DNA of 64,000 nt, taken from contig NC_134144.1 in the NCBI RefSeq assembly GCF_033958435.1, forward strand, positions 7,434,010 to 7,498,009, given 5' to 3'. Below, one piece after another: positions 1 through 11,290 of the stretch; the first letter of the stretch is position 1, and every line of letters begins with the position of its first letter. Made by a program: the position numbers and the translations under genes. The notes beneath the pieces are model-generated. The model was not told where the DNA came from. It ran no database searches and saw nothing but the letters and a program-made list of their open reading frames with translations. This DNA comes from Carettochelys insculpta (lineage: Eukaryota; Chordata; Testudines; Carettochelyidae).

Positions 1-131
1 ACTTATTTCAAAATATGTCATAGTGCATCCAGCTCAGTGCTATATTGAAATACATTTTTGTGTGTAGCAGCATTATTTCACAATAAACAATAACAGCTTA
101 TTTAGAAATAAGGCTGCTGTGTAGACATACC
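1..131. mobile_element. 3' end of a TTTCAAAATA-type MITE, cut by the window edge (family D)
   Basis: The segment is rich in TATTTCAAAATA and TTATTTAGAAATAA motifs and ends in GTGTAGACATACC, whose reverse complement GGTATGTCTACAC matches the terminal core of the other GTCTACAC elements here. The left end lies outside the window, so length and TSD cannot be judged. A diverged relative lies near 29.5-29.8 kb. It is a non-autonomous DNA transposon remnant with no coding capacity in view. Confidence 0.5.
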
Positions 132-895
132 TTGAGTTAGTAGTTTTACGGCATCCAGGATGTACAACTTTGTATGGGCATATCATTGAAACACTGTCTC
201 TATTTTCTCATGCATGCACTGTATTTTGTTAGACTCTCCAGCTCTCAGACGTACTGAAGCATTAACTCTTTTCTAAACTTACCTGCTTTATCAGAATAGA
301 GACATTCTTGAGACTCCACAAAGTGTCTCTGGATTTTGTTATTGCAGTTGATTTAGGTAGAAGGTATTCTGATACTACAGTAATGGGCAGCAAGGTATAA
401 CACTAAAATAAGTAAATGTACAGTGTCACAGAGAGACCTACTAAAGCTGTTTCAACATGGAATGAGTTTTCCTGCTCCTAAAAATACAAGCATTATATGT
501 GCATGCTGCAAAAATTTGAGTCAGTACCCAGACACACTGCCACATGCCTCAGGGTCTAAATACATCATGAAACAATGTTCTAGAGTGCTGGGGTTGAGAA
601 GCCAGTGATTATTTTTCATTGTGATACAGAGTGCAAGCAAACGTAACAGAGAATTTCAAGTGGGTCTAGACTACTCGACAGTCCCTTTGAGTGGTCTCCA
701 ACATCATCACAGCAGCAAGATGCTGTTTTGCTCATTTCACTGCTCTCCAGCACCAGGGTTACTGACTTCAGTGGGGCTCTATGAAATCAAAGGATTCCAT
801 TACCGTATGACCTATTGCAGGATTAGGGACTTCAGCTGGTGCTCAAAACTAAACAAATGTGTAAAAATTACTGAGTCCCACCTCCCCAGCTTAAT
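132..895. other. Unique AT-rich sequence, nothing recognised
   Basis: Short open frames of 61 and 106 codons occur here, but they show no domain, no flanking splice signals and no codon bias. I see no repeat or RNA gene. Confidence 0.5.
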
Positions 896-1247
896 GGCTA
901 CGTCTACACTAGCCCCTTCCTTTCGGAAGGGGGTATGGTAATAATGAGCAAGTTGGGAAGATGCTAATGAGGCACCTCAGTATCACTATGCACCACCTTG
1001 TTAACATAATGGTGGCTGTGCGCGATTCTAAAACCAAATAGGTAGAAGGGGCTTTCGAAGTCCAGGGGGTCCTTTTGAAAGGCCCCTCTCTACACAGGTG
1101 GTGCGCGATTCAAAAGCGGCACTTTCGAATTGTGCACGGCCACCATTATGCTAATGAGACACTGCATATTCATGGTAGCGCCTCATTAGCATCTTCCCAA
1201 CTCGCACATTACCATGCCCCTTCCAAAAGGAGGGGCTAGTGTAGCTG
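896..1247. mobile_element. GTCTACAC MITE with long inverted repeats (family B, copy B2)
   Basis: The left end reads GGCTACGTCTACACTAG and the right end is its inverse, with a small deletion in the outermost bases (CTAGTGTAGCTGG). The arms are inverted copies over most of the element: GATGCTAATGAG near 970 pairs with CTCATTAGCATC near 1183, and the GGTGGCTGTGCGCGATTC segment pairs with an inverse near 1110-1145. It is diverged from B1 at 23.8 kb but has the same design. It has no coding capacity. The outermost right bases are degraded, so no TSD is claimed. Confidence 0.7.
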
Positions 1248-1896
1248 GAGGCGAGATGTGACAAGGCCCTTTGTCCATTGATGAAAGGATATTTTTAACC
1301 GGAAAGGCAGACAGGAGATTGTGTTTTATACAACTTCTCTCATCATTCTGTGGGTCATTTAAGGAAGGAAGGAATGCTCCAGTGCCAGTAACTACAACAT
1401 CAGGCTGACTAAAACTGCTCTTTAGCTGAAAATAAAGAATGGGAGAGGGGGCAAATTGACACCTTATCTTTTTACTTTCCTGTTTGTTAATTCCTTCCCA
1501 GTACTGTCACATCTTCACAATACCTGTATAAGTTGTCTTGGCAGGATAAGCTTTTATTGGTAAACGCTGATTTTAGTGTGCGCACCCTAACTGATAGAAC
1601 AATATTTCCTACAATAATAGACATTATAAAGACAGACAAATTAGGGCTTCATGTGGAAAATCCAGTGATTTAGAATTTTGAATTACAAATGCAATAAAAT
1701 AAACGAAACAACAGAATTATCCGTCATAGTTACAAAAACACCTTTGAAATCTGAAAAGCTTATGTATGAATGTCGTTGTGGAATATATACTATTTTTCCC
1801 CACAAAAAAGAGAGAGGCATTAGCAGAAAAAAAAATGCTTGCCTAGTATAAAGCCAATGGACCTGCTTTCAACAGAGACTTACAGGACCCCTTCTG
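1248..1896. other. Unique sequence, nothing recognised
   Basis: AT-rich DNA with short A-runs. No gene, repeat family or RNA is recognised. Confidence 0.4.
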
Positions 1897-2025
1897 GAGA
1901 GGTAGCCATGTGAGTCTGTATCTTCACAAAGCAAAGAAAGCAGTCCTGTAGTACCTTAAAGACTAACCATATTATTATGTGATGAGCTTTTGTGGGAAAG
2001 ACACACTTCTTCTTCAGATCTGGAG
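1897..2025 (+). mobile_element. Cryptodira-type tRNA-derived SINE (Cry family), fragment S1
   Basis: The order of blocks matches the turtle Pol III SINE: GGTAGCCATGTGAGTCTGTA, then CAGTCCTGTAGTACCTTAAA, then AGACTAACCATATTA, then AGCTTTTGTGGGAAAGAC and ACTTCTTCTTCAGAT. The extreme 5' tRNA-like head is not clearly visible. Two further partial copies near 35 kb share the tail blocks. Family assignment is from memory of the consensus. Confidence 0.65.
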
Positions 2026-3139
2026 AATAACTGTTAACTGAGGGGGGAAAAAAGAGTGCTCAGCAGTGAACCTAGAGGCTTCCTGTGACTCTGGGTCCCT
2101 TGCATCCCCCTGCAGGTCAGCACTGGGAGGTTTATAGGCCTCAACCACAAAGCAACGTGCTGTAATGGGCTAAGTGGAACATTTCTTATTCTTTGTTATT
2201 GCACCTGTTTGGGAGTTAGGCCTATTAAATGAATTTATTGTGAGCCTTCAGATACCCAACTTGGAAAGCTGATTTGGAATGAATATAATCCGGAAATATT
2301 ATTATTTATTGATATAATGCCAACGAGTCACTTGGCTTGAACACAAAACAGTTCCTGACCCAGAAAGCTCACAATCTAAGTAAGACAGACACAGTGTGAT
2401 GGGACACACTGTAAAAGCCCAGAGGAGTGAATAATTATAATATGTATAAAATGCATTATTCATATTGTTGGCTAACTTCATGTGGGTATTGCAGAAGTCG
2501 TGAGTCTTCAGGAGGGACGTGAATGAAGTGTGTGCCTGGTGGGTTGCTGAACTGGGCAGTGCAGAAAATTGTCTGTATGGGGGGAGATCAGAGTGGGGAG
2601 AAAGTTGCAGTACAAATGGTGAAGGAAGAGGGTTTTGCAGTCATGTCTGCTGATGGTAGGGATGGGGATGTCCAAGTGCTGAGGTCCTTGTTCAAGAAAA
2701 CATCCTTGTTCAGAAAACCATATGTCATTTCAGTCGCATTGCAGTCAAATGGATGTCAGCGAGTATTTGAATACCTTTAAGTTCTTTCTTTAATAAAGCT
2801 GGAGTTACATATGTCATACACTGCCACGTAAAGACTGGCTCAGAGGTTTAGGCAAGAACTCCAGAATGTAAGATTTTGGAGGTGAAACAAGGTGTTTAAA
2901 TTTGATGGAGAGGATAAATCTGAATGCGTGGATATCACCTTAAGAGAGGGTGGCAGAGGTGACCTTTAAACAACTGGTGTTAGTATTGAACAGTTGCTTG
3001 TCATATGTTTTTAAAAAAGTTGGAATTAAGAAAGCCACACACACAAAGATAATATTTAGAAGAAAAATTATTTCAGATAAGAAAATTAGGGGCTGATTAG
3101 TGATGAACAGCTATCCAAACTTTTGAGTATTGCATAATG
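2026..3139. other. Unique sequence, nothing recognised
   Basis: No recognisable gene. An 85-codon open frame at 2523-2780 lacks any motif and looks like chance. Positions 3132-3139 are the left TSD of the hAT element that follows. Confidence 0.4.
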
Positions 3140-3453
3140 TAGTGGTTCCTCCCGCTGACGTTGATGAACCGTTGGGGGTCTGTGAGGGTATTGCAGGGAA
3201 TACGTGAAAAAATTAAAAATTGATAATAGAAAATAAGTTTTAAATAAATTGCAAAGTTACAATTAGTTTTTATTTTTAAATTAAATATCTTCCAACAATG
3301 TTATGAATTGCTGTCCAAAAGTCGATATTGTGGTTTCCTTTTTCATTTAATGAAGTGTGCATAGTGGCTAGAACTGGCTTTGATGGGGGTCCCCCAAACA
3401 GTTTGGGCGGTGTAATTGGGGATCTGCCTGAGTGAAAAGGTTGGGAAACAGCA
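3140..3453. mobile_element. hAT-type MITE with 8-bp TSD
   Basis: The element is flanked by identical 8-bp copies of GCATAATG at 3132-3139 and 3454-3461, the TSD length of the hAT superfamily. Its ends are imperfect inverted repeats: TAGTGGTTCC on the left, and TGCTGTTTCC as the reverse complement of the right end. The interior is AT-rich and non-coding. The 71-codon minus-strand frame across its right half is a shadow. The copy is diverged and inactive. Confidence 0.75.
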
Positions 3454-3461
3454 GCATAATG

Positions 3462-4930
3462 GGATCCATTCTTCTTCTGTGTATCATGACATTTTCCTTG
3501 TCCCTCATGTATACTGCACTTAAAATGGGGAATTGCTTAAATATTGGGCTATAACTGGTAAATGTATACAGGCACCCATACATTTTTTTGTTTTCTACCT
3601 ACCATACCATTGTTTTCTTCTCCTACCCTGCATCTGATAGCATATCTGGCAAATGTGAGTGATCCACTCTGCAGACTTGTGATTTGTGTTGTAGCAGGCA
3701 AACTAAGCTAAGAGAAGGAAACAAATTTCAGTAAAATGGGCTAATGTAACAGATTGTTCTTTTCTTGTACAGCTGAAAATGTTCATGAGAGGTTTGTTTT
3801 GCTGTTTCACCTAAGGGAATAATAATTTGATTGAAAACCAAAGGCAATTATCTACGGTATGGGTAAAAGGTAGTAAGCAGCACTACTCAGTATGAAAGCT
3901 GAGCATTGTGGCGTGAGAAATGTTTCTATTGGTTCTGCAAAACTAATGCTATAAAATCAAATGCATTTTGGAGCCATAGTAAAATTGTTAGCCATGACCT
4001 GAGATTCAGGGAGAAATGCGTAAAATCACTTGCACAAAATTTGCACTGATTGAAAAACAATAATTCTTAGCCACAAAAAATAAAAAAAGAAAAACGATCA
4101 ACCAAAAAGACAAAGAAAATCAGAGCTACAAATAAAGCAACTTCTGTGAGAAGTGCTGGATTAAAACAGGCTGGGGTTTGTAATGCATGATGTTAAGTCA
4201 CATTCTACAATATTTGTTATGAGATTATAAGCCATTTGAACTTTCTGCACCTCATGTTTAGTCTGAATCTGGATTCTTAAGCAGTTACACTGAGCTTATC
4301 AATATTATTCTCTGGGTTGTTAAAAACAAGATTCCTGATCTCTCCCCCCACCCCCAGTTACAATCAATGTTCCCTCTTTTTCATGGACAGAATAAGTTTT
4401 GTTACATTCACCCAGGCACGTACACCATCACTAGAAACACATACTGCCAGCTGTGGGTTCTCTCCTGGATGGCTGCTCCAAGCGCTCAGTTTACAAGGAA
4501 CGCTGGTTACAATGTAAGTGCTCTGTGGTGAGCAAAACAGAAGTATGTTTTTCAGACTCCCATAGTTCTGTTCTGTGGTTCTCAGTCTTTAAAAGGAGCA
4601 GTAGTGATTTTTCGTCATACTCTGCTGCTCTTTTCTACTCTGGGCCGATCTCACAATTTTTTTAACTCAGAAGAGAGTGGGACTGGAGGAAAGTTTTAAA
4701 CATATCCTTTTCCCCGTAGTTCTAAATGTAATCGAGTTTCTGAATTGAAAATGTAAATGAATAAAGTGTAGGGAGAGAGAGAGGTCTTTTTCCTTTTCTT
4801 TACCTTCTTAAGGGAAGGGGAGCAAGAAAAAAAGCCCTCTAAAGCAAAGCAGAGAGAAGGGAGAGATAATAGAACTTGGAAAGCATCCTCTTGGCAAAGA
4901 GGAACAAGAGCAGTGGAATAATTTAATTGC
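3462..4930. other. Unique sequence, nothing recognised
   Basis: AT-rich DNA. Overlapping short open frames near 4.3-4.7 kb show no domain or splice context. A purine-rich stretch lies at about 4760-4875. Confidence 0.4.
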
Positions 4931-5087
4931 TCATCAGCTAATTATACGGTATTATAATGTTAATGCGTCTTCATCATGACAATGTAATAGGTATAGATTG
5001 AAGCATATGAAAAAGGAAGTGTTGATGCAGTAATTATAACTAAGAGCAGAGCTGTTAGAGTAATTATAACGCTTCATCAGGTAATTA
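4931..5087. promoter_or_regulatory. Candidate enhancer: dense homeodomain-site cluster
   Basis: TAATTA occurs at 4939, 5031, 5061 and 5082. Two of these sit in a repeated composite TCATCAGSTAATTA (4931-4944 and 5074-5087), and two in AGTAATTATAAC spaced 30 bp apart. TAATTA is the core site of many homeodomain factors. The arrangement is outside recognised repeats and is typical of conserved non-coding enhancers. Conservation cannot be seen from one sequence, so the regulatory role is inference. Confidence 0.3.
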
Positions 5088-5704
5088 ACGTATTGTTCAA
5101 CTTGAGATGGGGAACAAAGAGTGAAGAAGTTAAATATTGAAGGACATGCCTTCGACACTCCAGAGCTGTCTTCAAGCATTTGTTGGAGGAGGTGAGACTC
5201 TGTATTGATACTGTTATTTCCCTATTTTCTTTTACTTTTTTTATTGAAGATGGGGAGGAAGATATTAAGCACTCCCACTATAAAACAGGCCGACAGTCTT
5301 CATTTCTGTTCTTTTAAATCATGTACTCTTAACAGCCTTGTGGCTCCACAGGCAGGGGAGAAAATACATTCACAGACAGGAGATGGGAGGAGAGGACAGT
5401 TAATGCCATCGCAGATTAACCAAAAGCAAAGGTGGTTGTTGAGGTTGGCCAGATTCTTCACTCCCAGGAAAGGGATTTGAACAAAATTACAGGGTAAAAC
5501 ACTGGTTTGAGGATTTGGATTTCTCCTTCTGTGTGACCTCCAGTACAGGTGGTGTCTTAGAGTTGGGTGGGGTTTGTGGTGGAGGTGGAACATACACAAA
5601 CCTTGACATGAATCATGTCGCAGCTCTCTTGCTCGCATGTGTTTGTATGTCTGTGTGTGTATTAGTCCTGTTGCTTCCAGGTTTTGGGAAAAAGGGCTAA
5701 AACA
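5088..5704. other. Unique sequence with no gene recognised
   Basis: Open frames on both strands between 5205 and 5828 overlap one another and show no domain. Positions 5697-5704 are the left copy of the 8-bp flank of the next unit. Confidence 0.4.
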
Positions 5705-7238
5705 ACCGGTAACTTCCCTGGTAAGACTGGGGCAAAGATGTGCTCTCTCAGTTCAGTACAGCTCAGTTAAAACTCCTTTTACAAAGGTCCATTTTTCATG
5801 GCTTGGTTCATTTTTGCCTGTGTGCTGAGTGCGCTTATGGAGGCTTGAGATGCAGAGTGCACCGATGTCCTGTTAACTGGATGGTTCTGCAATGAGCTGC
5901 CATTCTTATTTTTATCACTGCAAGAGATTCCAGCCTCTGTGCTGGTTTACTTAATGGACTCTAATCCAACATACAATATCTAGTACTCTCAGGTTACCAA
6001 TTTGCTGACTATTGTGTATCCACACACAGCAGGTGATGCAATGCATCATAATTTTTCAGCAGTTAGAGTAAAAAAAAAAAAAAATAACTGAACTGCTGCC
6101 ATGCTGCTTAAGAAAAACCAATTCGTCCAGGCTCAAGTTATAACTTGTGCACGTATGAGAGCATTGCCATGCAAGTAATCTGCTATTCTTAGCCCACTCC
6201 CTGACTGAAGCTTGGGCCCAGGCCCACCAATGGTGAAGGAGGCAGTTGCCACAGGGCCCAGTGATTTAAAGGGGACCAGGGCAGTGACCAGGACATCAGT
6301 GATGGCGTGCAGGGCCTTGAGCCCTTTAACTCACTGCCAGAGCACTATTTCAGCTCTCAGGGACCCCTTGTGACACACTCCAGGTAGTGCTGGTGGGCAG
6401 GGGTTCTCCATAGTCCAGGCAGCACTTGGTGCTGGCTGCCCTTGGCAACGCCCTTTCTGCCCTTAGCTCCGCCTCTTTGCCCTTAGCTTCGCCCCTTCCA
6501 CCATCAGCCCCTCCCCCTCTGGCAGCATGGAGCCAACCCCCCCCCCACACACACCTTGCCCAGGGGCCCGGTGGGGCTGTTGGTTCCCCCACTCAGGCCT
6601 ACGTTTGCCAAATCTGCATTGTCAGTAGGGAGGGAAGGATGGGAGAGGAAGCTGCCTCTGAGAATAAGGAGCTACCTACTCCCTTCTTGATTTTCAGTAT
6701 TTTATCCACCACAAAGGCCAGTCCAAGAATCCTTATTTCTGCAGCCCTCCAGTCCCCAGGTGCTTGACAGTATGTGAGTCTTCAGTCCAATCCATTACGG
6801 AAGTGGGAAGGTCTTCCTATCCTGCTTGGCTCGGGTATGAAAAATACACCCATTGGTACTGTTAGTCCTGGCAACATTGTTTAGGTCCTGGCAACTGAGA
6901 TCCCTATGGGTATCCAATAACATCTTAAATTTGACTTCTGTCATCCCTTTCCTTATTTGATAATGGTAGATAATTGTTTCTTTGGAACTGTGCTGTCGAA
7001 AATCCAGCAACCTCAGATTGATTATCATTAACATCGGTAACTTCCCTGGTAAGACTGGGGCAAAGATGGGCTCACTCAGTTCAGTACAGCTCAATTAAAA
7101 CTCCTTTTACAAAGGTCCATTTTTCATGGCTTGGTTCATTTTTGCCTGTGTGCTGAGAGTGCTTATGTAGGCTTGAGAAGCAGAGTGCACCGGTGTCCTG
7201 TTAACTGGATGGTTCTGGAACGAGCTCCCATTCTTATT
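5705..7238. mobile_element. 1.5-kb unit bounded by 203-bp direct repeats and an 8-bp flanking duplication
   Basis: Positions 5708-5910 and 7036-7238 align over 203 bp without indels, with about 11 mismatches by my count (about 95% identity). The unit from 5705 to 7238 is flanked by CTAAAACA at 5697-5704 and 7239-7246, which looks like an 8-bp TSD. Terminal direct repeats suggest an LTR-like or Penelope-like non-autonomous retroelement. However, the repeats do not start TG or end CA, no primer-binding site is evident after the left copy, and no RT is present. Part of the interior is a separate GC-rich repeat (6205-6605). A local duplication is the alternative. Confidence 0.5.
6205..6605 (+). 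repeat. GC-rich interspersed repeat, copy I1
   Basis: This stretch shares an ordered series of blocks with 52740-53098 in the same orientation: a GAGCC-CTTTAAACT-like block, GAGCAC, then a TGTGGCACACTCCAGGTG-like block. It is therefore one interspersed repeat family. It probably derives from a DNA transposon, but I cannot name it. The open frames on both strands here are GC-rich shadows. Confidence 0.45.
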
Positions 7239-7792
7239 CTAAAACAGGCTGGAATTAGTGACCTTCCAAACAAGCTACAAAAGTCATCTCTTTGATAGGG
7301 GGTTTGGAGAGGGTTGAGGATGTAGTCCCAGAAGCTCAGACAACAGAAGGCTAAGAGTTGGCTCAATCAATCACACTTTGTAAATCTTACCTTCATGGGG
7401 AGAAGATTTCTGATAAAAGGTGGCTCTTTAATCTACCAGACAAGACTGATAGCAGGAAGCTGAAGCAATGAGTGATGGGACCAGTGAGTGGGAAAGATCC
7501 TTGTATCTGTTTTAACCTGAGTGTATTATTATTAGATAGTTATTATATTGTTATACTGTTATATGATTATTAAATAAGTTCTGCTATTGGTAATTTGAGT
7601 AAGTATGAGAGTGTATGCAGCCTAATGTATGCACATAATTGTATTATTAAAATTTAAATAAGTCACTTAAATATCAAAAGAAACTAAAATACTTCTATGC
7701 CAGTACTTTTTGTGAGTTTTTTCAATTTTTGACAATTTTTTAAAAATGCATTTCACATTGGTGGAAAAAACATGCTGTAAAATCAAAAAAAC

Positions 7793-7817
7793 AGAGAGAG
7801 AGAGAGAGAGAGAGAGA
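7793..7817. repeat. (AG)n microsatellite
   Basis: Perfect AG dinucleotide tract of about 12 units. Confidence 0.95.
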
Positions 7818-8612
7818 AATCCCTCCTCCCTTGAGATACACACAGCATGATGAACTGCAAAATGTTACAAATTGTCATCAACAATCGAAAAAATAAGTGA
7901 ACATTTTCAGATTCATTGAAAAGCCATTTTTCATAAAACTACTACTGCAAAAGTAACCAACCAACCAAAAAAACCCAATGCCTTTATGGGGGGGGAAGGA
8001 AATCTCACAGATTTATAAATCACATTTATGGAAATATGTAAATGAATACTATTGAAATGGTTGTACATTTCCCAAGTACCACCAGAAAAAAAATACAGTA
8101 TAAAGTATTCACTTATGGGCTGATTTTCTGCTTAGCATATTTGAGACATTCATAGTAAGATTCTGCATTGCAATATATACTAATCAAATTTGGCCTAGGT
8201 GAATGGAACTCTGGCTCTTGTATCCTGCAGGAAGCTTTGAAAATCTCAGTCTTAAAATACAACTGTAGCAAAATAAATTTTATACTTCAGACTTGAGGAG
8301 GAGCACACACAAGAGGAATATATGCTGCATTAAAGATGATTTTTATCAGGTCTCTTTTATGAGGCTTTTCTGGAAGAAATAACTGTTATTTTCAGGAATA
8401 TATTTTGGGTTGGTAGGCAGAAAGCGTGTTCATTTTCAATATGTCTTTTCTATATTTTATTGAAGAATTTGGGGAGTTGTGTTAAAATCAGCATATTACT
8501 TTTTCCAGTAAATTATTTGTATAAAAGCACTTTATTGTTTTTTCTGTGAATGCTTTGGTACAGGGCATATAAAATGTATGATTTTTAAGATTTGTTTATT
8601 TAAGATCTGATG

Positions 8613-8630
8613 GAGAGAGAGAGAGAGAGA
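8613..8630. repeat. (GA)n microsatellite
   Basis: Perfect GA dinucleotide tract of about 9 units. Confidence 0.9.
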
Positions 8631-9314
8631 CCCATGGAAAAGCTTAAGCCACTGATTTTTAATAATAACAAACAGCCATATCATGATATCATTCCTTGTT
8701 AAGTGACTGGGTTTTCTCATGCTGTCCTCTGCTGAATTCTGACCAAATTAGGAAAATATCTCCAGTCATGTACCCGTGACTAACAACAATGAGATTTCAG
8801 ATTTTCCAGTTGTTGAGCTCAACCTGGATCCAACTTGGTCCCATTTGGAGCTCTGACAATTTACAGTAGGGGATATGCCACTGGGATCTGCCCTTGATTT
8901 GCAAGGATACAAGTTCCACAACTTTGCGCAGGAAATGAAAACATGAAGAGTTACTAGTTCCAATAATATAAGAAACCCAATACCTCCGCCTTGTTCTTTA
9001 TCTCAATGCTTGACTTGACTCTTGAGGTTTAAAAACATTCATATTGATCCGTCTATAGTCATTTCTTCACATCTCTGGTTTCAGACCAAGATTAGAATTA
9101 GAAATGTTGAAATAATTGCTTCAGTTTTTTCTAAGAGAGTTAATTGTGACCAGATGCACATATTAAATTAAAATGTGGAAGGTGCACAAGCTGAAACAGG
9201 TAAAGAAATGGCTAAAGAATTTTAAGACAACTTAGTTGTCTTCAGGTTGGGAAGGCCTTGCAAATCCACCACAAGGTACTTAAGACTCTGGCTGAAGCAG
9301 TCTTGACACCGTTA

Positions 9315-9757
9315 AGATATGTCTAGATTACAGCAATTTGTCGACAGAAGTTTTTGTTGGAAGATATCTTCCAGCAAAACTTTTGTCGACAGATCACAGC
9401 CAAACTGCCAAGCAGATTGCAAGAGTGATCAGCTCTGTCCACAGAGAGTAGCCAGACGGTCCGGCCACTCTCTCAATGAAACAGCTAAGCAGAAGCACAG
9501 CAGCCAGGGCAGCCCAGTGTTCCAGAAGTCCTTTCTGTCAACAGAGGGGTCCCTGGAATGACCAGACCAGCCTTCTGTCATCAGACCTCTGTCAACAGAT
9601 GCATTAAGCCTCATGGGGAGCCAGATAAGACTGTCAACAAAAGTGCTGCATTCTGTCCATTTACTACTGACAGAATGCCTCGGGAATCTGGATACTCCCT
9701 GGGTTTTGTTGACAAAACTAGTGTTTTGTCAACAAAGCCCTGTAAGGTAGACATAGG
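9315..9757. mobile_element. GTCGAC-type MITE (family C, copy C1) nested in CR1
   Basis: Left end AGATATGTCTAGATTACAG and the inverse of the right end (CCTATGTCTACCTTACAG) form terminal inverted repeats. Subterminal blocks TTTGTCGACAGAAG and TTTTGTTGACAAAAC are also inverted. Flanks are TTA (9312-9314) and TCA (9758-9760), a likely 3-bp TSD with one transition. Removing the element leaves CR1 sequence in its expected order. It is non-coding; the open frames here are shadows. Confidence 0.75.
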
Positions 9758-9922
9758 TCAGTGATGATCTTTGAGAACACATAGGAGACGGATAACTGGA
9801 CAAAGATCAAACATAGTACTGATTATTTAAAAAAAAAAAAAGACAACAACCCAGGGACTGTTAGTCAACCTATCTTGAATACTTGCAAAGATCCTGGAAC
9901 AAATTATTAAATACTTTATTTG

Positions 9923-10803
9923 TGTAACCCTTTTTCTTCCCTCCCAAGGTTACTTGGGAGCAGGCAGCATTCACTTGTGTCTGTGCACCTGATGGGTTAA
10001 ATATTAAAGGAGATCCTGAGTGTCCCAATGTTGATGTTGTATAGTTGAGAATCCCCTTTCCCCACCTGATTTGTAAAGGTCTGTAAAATGGTGGTGCCTC
10101 CACCTGGCTGGCCCTTGTACATGCTGAATGGTGTGCCTTGGGAACCTCCAGAAAGCTTATTCCAGTTATAATCTGGGTTTAACTCCCAAACAGCTATTAT
10201 AAATAGTATATATCTTATAGGCTAAATTAGAAATAACACACACCTTAACAACTTAAGGAGAAAGGGTTACAGACTAAACATGAGTAAAATCAATTAACTG
10301 TGTACACAGAAATAAGTGAAACGTAACGGGCATGTACACTGCCACAGTTATCTCACCTTCGAGTGTACGCTCTATGGTTATCAAATTCCAGTTACTTGCT
10401 TTCATTGGCACACAGCTGTTGTTCATCTGGACCGCTTGGTGAGGGTTCTTTGTGTCAATCCAGGCAAGGCAACAAGCTGACCAGCCCCTCTGACCTGGAG
10501 CTGGCCTCTGCAGCACTTTGACAGACACAGATGAAGTTCCTTCCCTGCGGGGTGTCTCATTAGCAGGCTGCAGCTCCCCAAAGCAGTTCCTGGCTAGGAG
10601 AAAACTCCACACCTGCACTAAAGAAGTCTTTTGGATTATCCTTAGCTCTCCAACCACAGGCAGGCCACAATCTTCTTCCCCCAGCCTAGCCAAAAACCTG
10701 CACTTCTCTTTTCCCTTTTCTTCCCAAAGCCTCCTGGGAGTTGTCGTTTCTAGAGCCAGACTGCAGCACACAGGATCTTCCCAGTAACAGTCAGAGACTC
10801 CTA
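9923..10803. mobile_element. Solo-LTR-like element (881 bp) nested in CR1
   Basis: The insertion interrupts the old CR1 and is flanked by TATTTG at 9917-9922 and 10804-10809, a 6-bp direct repeat typical of retroviral or LTR-element integration. It begins TGTAAC and ends CTCCTA, one base short of the usual TG...CA ends. An AT-rich TATA-like stretch lies near 10195. No gag, pol or env remains. The 180-codon minus-strand frame across it shows no domain. A CAACTCCCAGGAGGC motif lies near 10727-10741 on the minus strand. The exact LTR family is not identified. Confidence 0.6.
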
Positions 10804-10844
10804 TATTTGGAAGCACCTACTGGATAGTAGTTTGATTTTGTAAT

Positions 10845-11290
10845 AGCGAACATGAATTTGTCAAGAGCAAATCATGTCAAAACAACCTATTTTCCTTCTT
10901 TGTTGGAGCTATTGGCCTAAAGGATGGGGTGAAGAGGCAGATGTGATTGATCTGGATTTTAATGACGCTTTTGCTACTCGCCTGTATGATGCTCTCGTAA
11001 GCAAATTACAGAAATTTGATCTGGGTGAAATTGCTATAAACTTGGGTGAATGACTGGTTCTAAGACCATAGACATCAGTTGGTTCTCAGGGATTCACTGT
11101 CCAACAGGAAAGACATATCTGATGGGGTCCTGGATCTTGTGCTGTTGAATACTTATATCGAATTACTCGGACAATGGAGTATAGCATACTCTTAGCAGAT
11201 GACATCAACCTGAGTTGGCTTACAAGCATTTTGGAGGACAGGATTGGCATCAAAATGACCTTCATAACTGAGAGAATCTGACAGCAACAA
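10845..11290 (+). pseudogene. CR1 ORF2 reverse-transcriptase remnant
   Basis: Translation shows degraded RT blocks. The motif A region is DLDFNDAF at 10949-10960 onward, carrying the first catalytic Asp. The motif C region is LADDINLS at 11192-11203 onward, which keeps the paired Asp. Both are in the same frame but stops lie between them. The upstream segment reads HEFVKSKSCQNNLFSF, matching the usual CR1 lead-in to the palm domain. It is a decayed copy of a non-LTR retrotransposon polymerase. Confidence 0.7.

Larger units (their letters stand above)
7247..9120. other. AT-rich unique sequence with dinucleotide repeats
   Basis: No gene is recognised. It contains two (AG)n tracts, listed separately, and long runs of AT-rich sequence. 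Confidence 0.4.
9121..11290 (+). mobile_element. Old CR1 LINE, plus strand, split by two later insertions
   Basis: CR1 ORF2-like sequence appears in three ordered pieces: about 9175-9314 (CACAAGCTGAAACAGGTAAA through GGCTGAAGCAGTCTTGACAC), 9761-9922 (GATGATCTTTGAGAAC, then AACAACCCAGGGACTGTTAG and CCTGGAACAAATTATTAAA) and about 10804-11290. The gaps are filled by a GTCGAC-type MITE (9315-9757) and a solo-LTR-like element (9923-10803). Removing both, with one TSD each, rejoins the CR1 order I know from turtle CR1s. The reading frame is broken by stops, so the copy is dead. Left and right limits are approximate. Confidence 0.75.

Noticed and set aside
1897..2025. Possible functional tRNA gene
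   Set aside because: tRNA-derived blocks belong to a SINE; no cloverleaf with intact A and B boxes can be drawn.
10274..10816. 180-codon minus-strand open frame
   Set aside because: Lies almost wholly in the LTR-like insertion and crosses its right junction into CR1. No retroviral or cellular domain is seen.
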